This document shows, in pieces, positions 25,201 to 35,727 of a stretch of DNA of 64,000 nucleotides. The notes under the pieces are model-generated. The model saw only the letters and a program-made list of their open reading frames with translations. It did not search any database and was not told the DNA's origin. A program made the position numbers and the translations under genes. Position 1 is the stretch's first letter; every line of letters starts with the position of its first letter. Origin of the DNA: Rhytidiadelphus loreus (Eukaryota; Streptophyta; Bryopsida; Hypnales; Hylocomiaceae); the NCBI GenBank assembly GCA_947034895.1, contig OX344765.1:6391001-6455000 (forward strand). The letters run 5' to 3'.

Positions 25201-26539
25201 TAAAAGCATGCATAAGTGACGCTAAATAATACAAAGAAAATCACAGAGAATTCCTCTGTGAAGAAAAGCATACACCATAATCATGAATAGCACGCTGTAG
25301 AAAATCCAACAGGATCTCCATGTCCAACTGAAAACTGTGTGTAGAGAATGAAGGCTACATTGTAAGAAAACTCTGCGTAGGACTATACAATACATGCCCT
25401 TGGAATTGATTAAATAGGTGGTTTTTGAAACCTGAACTACATGTCTTAGAACTTCCAAGATTCAACAAAATTCAAAAGATTTGAATATAAGTACACTGCA
25501 GAATTGAATACGTCTTGAAATCTTTAAGCTCACCATGTTATAACATTCATCATACACTTTCTTCGCCATATATCGATATTGGCTATTATTACTCTTGAAC
25601 TAATGAATTGAAGAAGAGATAGATAACAAAACGAATTTTGTGCAAAATTTTTGGAAACGAAGTTGAAATCAAGCGAGTTGGGATCTATGTCAAACTATAA
25701 TTAAAAAATTCAAAAGTTGTAATGGACAATATCGTCATTTGGCTGAAAAAAATGCATGATGAATGTTAGAAGATGGTGTTTTTGTATGATATTTTTCCTC
25801 TCTAGCAACACATGTAACTTATACAGTCGGTTTGTAAGCTGGAAGCGGACCAACAACCTGGACAAGCAAGTAACGTGAATAAGCATTGCTAAGAATACGT
25901 TCATGTACATGTAATTGAGCTTCAGTTACTCTATACTGTACTGTTGTATTTGGATCCTACTTCAAGATCGTATTGTGCAATACCAAATAATTGAAGACCA
26001 AGGCAAGTATTTAGCAAATGGGGTGTATAACTCACAAGGGGGGAAATATCCGGGTGTATCTCTTCCCCGTATAGCAGTAGCAAAATCATTGTAGTTGGGC
26101 ATACAAAGACCTATGCTTTGGCAGGCCCTGTGCAACTGAGATATTGCTCAAACACTGCTCCGACTACACAAACATGAAAACCAAATCTTAGATAATAAGA
26201 TATATACACTGTGAACGTAGTCGACTTCACAAGAATCAAGAAAAAAGGGACATACTGGTTAACGAGGACTTCAGAAAACATACAATGGATATGTGGTGTC
26301 GTCTAGATATATAGTTTGAAAAGCGGGCCACACAAATTCTATCGAAAAACTCTAGCCAGTCAGTCCCCGTGGAGCGATCAGAGCTTTGAAGATAACCTTA
26401 TCCTTTCTAGGAGCTACAACATTGCAACACGTCGCAAGAGGAGCATCAATGCAAGGTCCCACATTCACCGAGAACACGAATAGTGCTATTTGAAGAAAGC
26501 GATATGCAAGAAGAAAACCGGAAAATACAATGCAATATT
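25201..26539. other. Intergenic, no gene recognised
   Basis: No conserved segment or good exon chain seen on either strand. Confidence 0.4.
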
Positions 26540-26745
26540 GTAATCTATTAAAAACTGTAGCAAAATAGAATTGTCGACTCCTAACCGCACATTGGAATCA
26601 CGCTTGTCGAACTTGTAGGATTTGGAGAACAGAAATCACTATCCTTATCTTCTCGTAAGGACTACTTATCAACCCGAGTCATTAGAAATTTCAGAAGATT
26701 TATTCTCTTTACTGTAATCTATTAAAAACTGTAGCAAAATAGAAT
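26540..26745 (+). repeat. 32-bp direct repeat pair
   Basis: A 32-bp sequence beginning GTAATCTATTAAAAACTGTA at 26540 recurs at 26714, 174 bp away, followed in both cases by a similar GTCG(A/G)CT phrase. The second copy ends about 30 bp before the GC-rich satellite. Confidence 0.75.
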
Positions 26746-26776
26746 CGTCGGCTTCTAAACCCGCAAATTTAACGCA

Positions 26777-27975
26777 ACCTCCCGCGAGGGGCTACCTTCG
26801 GGTAGCTCAGTCTCCCCGCGAGGGGCTGCCCAAGACGGTATAGACCCCGCGAAGGGCTGCCGCGGGGCAGCACAGTCCCCCTGCGAGGTGTTGCCCCAAA
26901 GCAGAACAGACCCCTCGCGAGGGAGTGCTGCAGGGCAGCACAGATCCTGCGAGGGGCTGCCCCAAGGTAGCACAGTCCCCCCGCGAGGGGTTGCCCCAAG
27001 GCAGCACAGACCCCGCGAGGGGCAGCCGCAGGGCAGCACAGTCCCCCTCGCGAGGGGCTGCCTGAAGGCAACACAGTCTCCCTGCGAGGGACTATTGTGG
27101 AGCCGGGCAGACCCTGCGAGGGGCTGCCCCAAGGCAGTACAGTCCCCCCGCGAGGGGTTGCCCCAAGGCAGTACAGACCCCGCGAGGGACTGCTGCGGGG
27201 CAGCACAGACCCTGCGAGGGGCAGCCGCAGGGCAGCACAGTCCCCCTCGCGAGGGGCTGCCTCAAGGCAACACAGTCTCCGCGCGAGGGATTGTTGTGGA
27301 GCCGGGCAGACCCCGCGAGGGGCTGCCCCAAGGCAGCACAGTCCCCCCGCGAGGGGTTGCCCCAAGGCAGTACAGACCCTGCGAGGGACTGCTGCGGGGC
27401 AGCACAGACCCTACGAGGGGCAGCTGCAGGGCAGCACAGTCCCCCTCGCGAGGGGCTGCCTCAAGGCAACACAGTCTCCGCGCGAGGGACTGTTGTGGAG
27501 CCGGGCAGACCCCGCGAGGGGTTGCCCCAAGGCAGCACAGACCCTGCGAGGGGCAGCCGCAGGGCAGCACAGTCCCCCTCGCGAGGGGTTGCCTCAAGGC
27601 AACACAGTCTCCCCGCGAGGGATTGTTGTGGAGCCGGGCAGACCCCGTGAGGGGCTGCCCCACGGCAGCACAGTCCCCCCGCGAGGGGTTGCCCCAAGGC
27701 AGCACAGACCCCGCGAGGAGCTGCCCCAAGGCAACACAGACCCCGCGAGGGGCTGCCGCAGGGCAATACAGTCCCCCTCGCGAGGGTCTCTCGCGAGGCA
27801 GCACAGACCCCGCAAGGGGTTGCCTGGGGACAAGCAATCCCCGCGAGGGTCTGCTTGGGGGCAGACAGTCCTCGCGCGGGGCTGCGAGGGAGCAAACAGT
27901 CCCCGCGAGGGTCTGCTTAGGGGCAGACAGTCCCCGCGAGGGGCTGCCCGAAGGCTGCATAGTCCTTGGAAGGCC
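26777..27975 (+). repeat. GC-rich satellite with 199-bp higher-order repeat
   Basis: About 35 tandem monomers of 32-37 bp share CGCGAGGGG, CTGCC(C)CAAGGCAG and CACAG(A/T)CCCC. Monomer types recur in a fixed order of six. The marker AGCCGGGCAG falls at 27101, 27300, 27499 and 27632, intervals of 199, 199 and 133 bp; the last is short by two monomers. Each monomer contains two inverted repeats, CTGCC-CCAA-GGCAG and a CCCC-TCGCGA-GGGG-like core, so the DNA can fold. Five of the six frames stay open for long stretches because stop triplets are scarce. The block is sharply more GC-rich than all surrounding DNA. Confidence 0.9.
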
Positions 27976-28874
27976 GTCCCCCAAGGGCACTTCATTCCCC
28001 TAGGCGAGCGCAATCACCCCTAGGGGGTCAGCCTTAAGGCAGCACAGGCATAAGGTATGACTTCCTTGGGACAGCGGAGCTCTCGAACGGGGCTGTGGAG
28101 GGCAGCATGGACAGACGACATGGCCTGCCATGGGGTTACCCAAATCTGGGAGCAACCAAGTGGAGACAGTGTAGATACTGGGTACCTACATCGGAGAAAC
28201 TTTGTATCCCCAATACTAGGAAGGTGAATAAGGTTGAGCCACCAAATGACCACCACCGTCATGACCATATAGATAAGATTTAGGCAGACAACCTTGTCTG
28301 TCTGAAGTACAACAAATTTTTTTGGCTATAGCAATAACATAACAGCTATAGCGTTTGGCTAAGTTGCATCACCCTACATGTATGACGTTTAGAAACTATC
28401 GAAATATCATTGAGATCGGAATATGATATTGATGAAGTAAGAAATGATATTCAAAGTAAATGAAAACGAATTATGATTGTTATAGTAATAGTCATCGTGT
28501 AGTCCAAAATATTTCATTGTAGGGCAAGTTTCTGTTAGTGAGGAAAGTGAAGTACAAGGCAGGGAAAAATTGTTTAGGGCAGACTAGGTTCATGGGTGGA
28601 CCAGCTCTAGGGACCAAGACCAATGATTCTATTGCTTTCGTCTCCTTCAGTGGAAGCAATGATGCATAGAGAAAGACTAAAATTGGGCAACATGTTAGAG
28701 ATAACAAGGGAGAATCGGTATTTAGGTGTAGGCAGAGGCCAATGAACCATGACTGAGGTGAAGCTGAATTGTCAAATGAATAGTACTTAGAGCCCGAACA
28801 ACAAATATGAAAAATATAATGTGCATGACCGGTGTGCACAAAGAATACAGTGATATGAGGTTCGGACTATGTCA
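27976..28874. other. Satellite edge and downstream flank of the ParB/MTase gene
   Basis: Degenerate satellite-like GC-rich sequence fades out by about 28140, followed by ordinary AT-rich DNA. No gene recognised. Confidence 0.4.
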
Positions 28875-31800
28875 TCAGTCAGATGATATGGAATTGGTCT
28901 CACTGCCTGATGTATCCATATCTGACTCAATAGCACAGTCATCAATATACTGAAGTACACGAGGATCTACTATATTCGCCCTATAGCTAGGCTTACGGTC
29001 AACAACAACATAATTCCTCGAAAGAGATTCAGCATATTGAGGAAGCTCAAACAGTTTTGGAGGGCTTGGGAAAAATGCTGGATTTCCGAAGAATGGAACA
29101 TGTGAACCGGATCTCATTTTTGCCGCTTCCCTACACAATGAAGTGAAGTATTAGATGAAAGTCCAAAAAAAAATTAAGGATTAGAAAAAGTGAAGATGCT
29201 GAACTGAAGACTTACTTACTGAAGAATGAAGTTTTCACAATCTGTTGTGCTGGCACTTCTACTTCATCCATCGGAATCTCGGAATCAACGACGGCTGTGA
29301 CCACAGTTGGCGGAACCGTAACTTCACGAATGACCGGTTTGATAAGTGCTTCGAAGATAGATGTATCTTCCTCGAAGGCTAGAATATGACGGCCGGTGGC
29401 TGGGCATGCTAGAATGCTAGTTCCTGCACATCCATAACAATGTTCATAATTCAATGAGAGGACTCATAAATCAAAGTCCTGATTGATGCATGAAGTATGT
29501 AATTCCCTTGAAGATATACCTGTACCCGCCGTGCAATCGACGACAACGGATCCAGGTTCGCAGCATCCTTCCACCAGCATTGCCATAAAACCCGACGCCT
29601 TCTCTCTAGGACCGCGCCACGGTTTGTCCCCGTTCATGGTGACTTCTTCAGCAAAGCAAAGATTCCGGAGGCAGTCATCCTTTCCCACGGTGACGCCGAC
29701 CTTCGCATGAGAAGGAACATACTGGAAGGGAAAGTCGGCCTCAGTCGTTGGGCCAGACTGCTTTACCACAAGTGAAATAGAAAACCGTTGAGTCTGGAGC
29801 AAGAAGCAAGTCACGGATGAATAAATGGAAGTTGGAAATTTGTGAGAAACAAGAAAGATGATGATGAAATGATGATGGAAGGGCTATTACCGTCTTCTTG
29901 GGATCAAGTGGCGATGCCAAGTGGAGATGGTTCATACCCCACCAATCAACTAGAATCCGAAATCCATACTCCTTGCAGCACCCTAGAAGCTGACTTCTGT
30001 GTGCTTTGGAGGAGGATGGGTACATCACGAGAAGTGCTCCATTGTCATGTAAATAACCACCTGCGAAGTCAAAGACTGGAATCAACCAGTCTTCTGAGAA
30101 CTGGTTCCACTTTGGAATAGGCGCAGGAGGAGCAGACACGGTAGGGACATGGAGTCCTTCAGGAACATCCACAATGATCAAGTCCACCGCAGACTCTGTA
30201 GTCAAGACTCCGTCAAAGTAGCGCTGTTTGTCGCTGGCATGCTGCAGCAAGACAATTCAGTAAAATTCAGTTATTGAGTAATAAAAAATATATCATTAGA
30301 GAAATAAATGAACTAAATGAACATGCAATAAGCATGTATCATATTCATATTCATGTTCTGCAAAGAATTTAGTTCGGAGAAGTTATAGAAGACAACTACA
30401 ATACCATGGACAAAAAAGCTTCGACGGACTCTAAGGCCTTCTCGTCACGGGTAAGACCAATCAACGAAAGATTCATAATGCATTCGTCGATGGCCGGGAC
30501 GGAATGCAAGTCATGAACTGCTGGCGTGACACCCTGGACAAGTCGGTCCTGAGTGAGTGAAAAGCTAGAAGACGTGTCCTTCACGTCTGCAGCGCTTGTT
30601 GCAGGCTCCGGTAGTTGAGTCTCCGCCTTCCTTTTCTTGCCCTTCTTATTGGCCTTCTCTTGCTCCTTCTCAGCCTTCGCGGCCAATCGCTTGATCTTGA
30701 TATCTTCCGTCTTCTTCTTAGCCTCCTCCAACCTCTGCACTTTTTTCTTGTCAAACGCATTCCGTTTGGCAATGGCCTTGTCTCGTGCCTCTGGATCAAG
30801 TCTTGCAAACTCATCGAACTCAGTTTCCAGAACCGGGGTGTCTTTCAGTGTTCTGAACAATGCTGCCTCCTCCAGTGGAATGAATCCCAAGTTGCACTCA
30901 ATGTACCAAGGGCAAGCCTGAAGATGCGGAGTTGTCCAATTTCGAAGCTGCCAAGTTGAGAACATGCAGTCCTCCCTAGATCTATCCAGCCAGGTCGTCA
31001 GAAAAGGTGGCAAGTCTGACTTGGCTATGGCCTTCTTGGCATACAACTCGAACTTGAAATACTTGTGCACATATGAAGCAACATGACGAGGATGGCATAT
31101 GTTAATGACATGAATTAGTGAATATGAAGATAACATGAATTCAAATATACTTCAGGGAACCAATTTTAAACATTTGAGATTTAGAAGAGAAGAAGAAAAA
31201 AGAAATTTCGTATACTGAAAACATGAAGCCCTTAGTTCAAAAGTCGAAGCATCCAGAGTACAATTTTAGTATAGTACATCATAAAGGAGTATTTAATACC
31301 TATAAATGACGCTCTGGACCGCAAGGGTTGCCCCTTTGTAATATTTGAAGTTGTCGGACTTCTTGTAAGCGTCTCCCCCTCTGAATATTCCCGTGTAGGC
31401 AATATCCCAGACCTTCATTCTCCAGCCCTCTACGTACTCCTTTAGTGTTTCCGGCTCAGTGGAAACAGACATGTTCACAGGAATATTGTCTGCCCGAAGC
31501 ACGGAGTCGAGCAACTCAGAAGCTGCCTCTTCTAACTATCACACACAAATACAAAGTAGTTAGATATGGAATCCGAAGAAGACTAGGAGATGAAAAAGCA
31601 GAGGAGAAATTGAAGGAGATTTATCAATATTTCATTGAATCCTTACCCCCGAGTACCAACAAGCCCTAGCTAAAAACAATGCCAATTTCTCCTCGTTGAC
31701 GGGACGAGGTGGAAATCGACGAGCTTCTCGAGTTGGACCTAACGCATTCATCCACTTCAGCCATTTAACTTTGGTCTCCGCAGAGGCATTCGCAGTGGCC

Positions 31801-33762
31801 ATCATCTGCAACTTTTCCAGAGTTAACTCTGGAACTAAGAACAGATTCCAATGGCGTTCAATCTGCATCAATTGAATAGAAATATATTAATCTCAATTTC
31901 AATCTCAGAGAATGTCAAAACCAAGAACTGAGTACGGGGTTTGGTATACCTCGAGTAGCCAATCCGGTCCGAGCGCTGGGTTGGCGACTGCAACTATCTT
32001 TGAGAGTTTCTTCTGATACTTCTCATTCGAATCTTTGATGGACACCCTCATAGCAGTGGAAACTCCATCTGCCGTCACCTCCTCAGATGTGACGTCCTCT
32101 TTGTATTTACGAATTGCCACCTCCGCCGCCGCAGAAATCTCTTGCTGAGAGAATGCGTCACATCCATAAGCTATGAAATAAAGATCCATAAGCAGGAACA
32201 TGGTAATTGAAGGTGGTGATGACAGATGCTTACTTTGAAGATAAATGATGAGAAAACCTCCAAAGGCATAGTATACCATTTTGTCCGAGTATTGTTTTGA
32301 CAAATCTTGAACTCATCTGGGGATAACAACTCTGTGAACCTGTCGAGCTCCATGACCCCGTATTTTTGAACTCGGAAAAGAGTGTGTACAAGATTGGTCT
32401 TGACATGATAGCTTTCGGTATGCCTGGATCACAAATGAGAAATAATTTGAAACTTGACCCTCAATGAAATCAATTGTGGTGAAGACGAATGAGAACAATT
32501 GACAACAGTTATAAAAGAAAATGTGAACGAAATGCTCACTTGTTGATGTCGTGCATAGCCTGCATTGCAACACCAATGCGACCTCTTGTATCCAGAACGA
32601 TGGAGTCAACGCTGATGTGCCAACTCCTCTCCGAGGCATGTAGCCGTGTAATATGGTTCATCCACGCAATTCTCTGGTGGTTACCATCACAAATGAAAAA
32701 CTTCTGATCCACCAAATGCTTGAGTATAGGATTGGACCTCAAGAAGTTGTTGAATTCGTCATTGACTGAATTCCAAAGCAGTCCCCATTCACTCTTCTCT
32801 TCTGCTGTGAAAACCTCACCATCCCCATCTTCATTCGAGATAGAAACGTAAAAAACTCTCGCTCCCTCTTCATAACCCCCCGAGAACTGGTGCTCTAACA
32901 ATGTTAAGTCACATGTCAGAGTGGGTCGAACTATCGGCATAGGCACCAACCTGCACAAGGGGATCTTCAGACGTGAAGCTTCCGTGGATGTCAACCTCAA
33001 ACCGTGAAGGATGGAAACAGTATCCAACTTCTGCGACTTCCTGATATCGTCCTCTGACGCATCCTTGCCCACTCCAGGAATATCAATATCCTCTGATTCT
33101 GATTCTGATATCATTTCCACATCTGGTGCGTCCTCGACTGCTGCAGCAGTAGTGGATGCAGGGGGGATCTCCATTGACACAGTCTCAGTGTTTGTCTGCA
33201 TCAATGTAAGAATAACAAGCATTATAATACACAAAAAATAATCCCCAATAGGTATAGAAGTTCCTTGGCACTCCTATACAAAATAATAGAAATAATGAGG
33301 ATCATACATCATATATACCGTAGTCACTCAAAGGCCACATTGGCATTTGGAATTGAGGCCTCTATAATGTCCGCAACACCAAATCAAGATATCCGCATCC
33401 GTGTCATCTGCGGATGTCACCTCTAGTTCCTTGTGATCACAAGTGCAGTATTGAATCCTTTCACTAGGAAAGATAGTAGAATCACTGTCCTCTGTCGATC
33501 CAATAGATGATCTTGATGACATGTCTGCTTCAAATGGCCTAACTAAACTAGTAGCGCCCAGATGGGTCAACGATCGAAGTTGCCTAAATGATCTTACTAG
33601 TGTAGGTGCCGGTGGAATGACCAATTCTCGTGTTGCCTCCTTCCCGGACCCTTCAAGCTCCTCCACCATCGCAATGATCGAATTCACTTCAACGGGCATC
33701 TGGGGAGTCGGCAATGGCTGATCATCCACCTCGAGATGAACTCCCTGACCTACAGTAGCATC
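28875..33762 (-). CDS. ParB-like domain fused to a permuted DNA methyltransferase-like domain
   Basis: At least eleven exons on the minus strand: 33762 to about 33328 (3' border unsure), 33195-32540, 32423-32258, 32144-31950, 31862-31647, 31535-31300, 31061-30405, 30241-29891, 29793-29520, 29423-29220 and 29130-28875 (stop TGA). Most junctions are GT-AG with matching phase. After an acidic Ser/Asp-rich leader, exon 2 has a ParB/sulfiredoxin-like segment ending KFFICDGNHQRIAWMNHI. Exon 7 ends in a Lys/Glu-rich coiled-coil. Exon 8 has VDLIIVDVPEG where N6A/N4C methyltransferases have motif IV (D/N/S-P-P-Y/F/W). Exons 9-10 give VVVDCTAGTGTSILACPATGRHILAFEED, split here as VVVDCTAGTGTS plus ILA..GRHILAFEED, a classical SAM-binding motif I. 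Motif IV before motif I is the permuted order. ParB-methylase fusions are known in bacteria and phages. Substrate is unknown, and the altered motif IV may mean a lost or changed activity. Confidence 0.72.
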
Positions 33763-34136
33763 CTACATACCAACAAGAACTCAGGTCATCATGGTAATAT
33801 ATTCCAATCATGAATGGCATGATAATTCCTACGAAGATGTGTTGAGACAATTCTGCATTGCCGATGCACTAGAATGAAACGAGACAACCTATAATTCAAT
33901 TCTCTAATCCCCCATTGAGCCTCTAGACATTGAATCTAGCGACCAAGAGACACTCGAATGACTGGACACGATGCCATTTCCCGAGGCCGAGTACCCAGTG
34001 TGCACGTTTACCAACATGCGAAGAATAATAACACCAATCAAATCAAACCTCACAGTAACACCAATCGACCCCTTTTGCCTCATACAGACCAGTCACTGCT
34101 GACCGAAGACTTATGTGTGCAGCATTAGTGTCGTTG

Positions 34137-34910
34137 TGTGGCACGTCTCGGCCCCGAGAGCCTACTGCACCCACGCGGTTGACTGCACTCACCGCCCAAG
34201 GCCAACCTCGAAACGAACCCCTAAAATGTGAGTAGGCACGGCAAGGAAGGTTTCCTCGTGAAGGCCTTTCCGTTACAACCTCGACGGGCAAGAGGCGGGG
34301 TCGTGCACTACAGATCTCGGGACCGAGACGTGGGATTCTGACCTGCTCGAGCTGCACAACGAGCTTGGTCTCGTCCCAAAATCAAGGAGAGGCAGCAAAG
34401 CCCAATCATATTACCCTGCAGCCCACACGCATTGGCCAGCAGTCCGTTCCGTATTAGCCAGCTGCCAACACTGAGTTGCGCAGGCCATCACAATCGGTGT
34501 GGCACGTCTCGGCCCCGAGAGCCTACTGCACCCACGCGACTGACTGCACTCACCGCCCAAGGCCAACCTCGAAACGAACCCCTAAAATGTGAGTAGGCAC
34601 GGCAAGGAAGGTTTCCTCGTGAAGGCCTTTCTGTTACAACCTCGACGGGCAAGAGGCGGGGTTGTGCACTACAGGTCTCGGGACCGAGACGTGGGATTCT
34701 GACCTGCTCGAGCTGCACAACGAGCTTGGTCTCGTCCCAAAATCAAGGAGAGGCAGCAAAGCCCAATCATATTACCCTGCAGCCCACACGCATTGGCCAG
34801 CAGTCCGCTCCGTATTAGCCAGCTGCCAACACTGAGTTGCGCAGGCCATCACAATCGGTGTGGCACGTCTCGGCCCCGAGAGCCTACTGCACCCACGCGA
34901 CTGACTGCAC
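34137..34910 (+). repeat. 361-bp tandem repeat, 2.1 copies
   Basis: The phrase GTGTGGCACGTCTCGG begins at 34136, 34497 and 34858, exactly 361 bp apart. The first two units are nearly identical throughout; the third breaks off after about 55 bp, at CTGACTGCAC. Each full unit carries two palindromes of the GTCTCGG-nn-CCGAGAC type, about 155 bp apart. The unit is clearly more GC-rich than the flanks. No coding motif is present. Confidence 0.93.
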
Positions 34911-35182
34911 GCAGACTTAAAGGATTACTTGTTGACATGCATACTCTGAAGCATTGTGCTCGAGAGATCATCCAACCACTATGTCAGATATGTGCAAGGA
35001 GCGAGAGTGAAACACAACCACAACAAATGAAAAGGATGTTGTCCCATAGACCAAGATCTTAGGGGGATTATGTTCAAATCAGCGTGCAGGATCCGTCATT
35101 TTCCCGTCACATTGAAGACTATAGAGTTAACGTCAATGTGCAGGATCAGTTGTCCAGAGAAACTGGTCTCGGGACCGAGACC
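34145..35182. promoter_or_regulatory. Cluster of GTCTCGG-nn-CCGAGAC palindromes
   Basis: Sites: 34145-34160, 34506-34521 and 34867-34882 (spacer CC, last base G); 34314-34329 and 34675-34690 (spacer GA); and 35165-35182, GGTCTCGGGACCGAGACC, with perfect 8-bp arms. Degenerate versions lie near 35281 and 35493, and one more at 40341-40358. A 16-18-bp palindrome repeated between two divergent genes looks like a protein-binding site. Which protein, if any, binds is not known. Confidence 0.5.
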
Positions 35183-35630
35183 ATGCTGTCATACGGGTGA
35201 GTTCTGCACGACCACACTCACAGAATGCCAGAACCATTCTTCACCTCACATGCATAGAATCCGTCATATGGAACTTTTGATTCCGGGACCAAGACGATGG
35301 TGGTTCGGTCTGAATAACTGAACCCTAAACCCAATATTTAATTGCATTTCTACAGTCGACTCATTTACACAACCGAACCCTGTCCTATCTAGACCGGCTT
35401 TCTCACATTCCTGTCTGTAAATGAAAACGTGCACATATTAGGTGAATCGGCCAATCCTGAACCCGAGCAGGATGGCGGCTGCCGATAAACTAGTCTCGGT
35501 GTCGAAACCACTGCGGTCTGGACGGAGATACTACCCTAAACCTCTGCGTCCGCTCCTTTCAAACTTGGAGGATGGAATTGCAAGTACTGGACAAGAAATT
35601 TTTGCAATCGGGTTAGCGAAATGATACCAT

Positions 35631-35727
35631 ACCTCACGAGTTTCTCTGTGTGTTTGTCGACCTCCATCTACATTTCCGGTAGGCCCCGCCACGCCCTTCT
35701 TGGAACGCAAGTTTCGATCCACCATTG
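35631..35727 (-). other. Possible first exon of the ParB/MTase gene
   Basis: On the minus strand an ATG at 35727 opens MVDRNLRSKKGVAGPTG and reaches a GAG|GTATGG donor at 35631. Spliced to the TAG acceptor at 33762 it stays in frame (HRETRE then DATVGQGVHLEV). If real, the roughly 1.9-kb intron contains the 361-bp tandem repeat. Supported only by splice signals and frame, not homology. Confidence 0.3.

Noticed and set aside
24608..25234. Minus-strand frames with repeated His/Ser/Phe
   Set aside because: Translation of the GGATGAA minisatellite and the R1 right end.
26777..27975. CRISPR-like array
   Set aside because: No constant repeats with unique spacers; monomers are contiguous, and this is a eukaryotic nuclear sequence.
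34043..34718. Two nearly identical minus-strand frames (104 and 76 codons)
   Set aside because: They exist only because of the 361-bp tandem duplication; no domain motif.
34137..34910. Long terminal repeats of a retrotransposon
   Set aside because: The copies are directly adjacent, with no internal gag/pol, primer-binding site or TG...CA ends.
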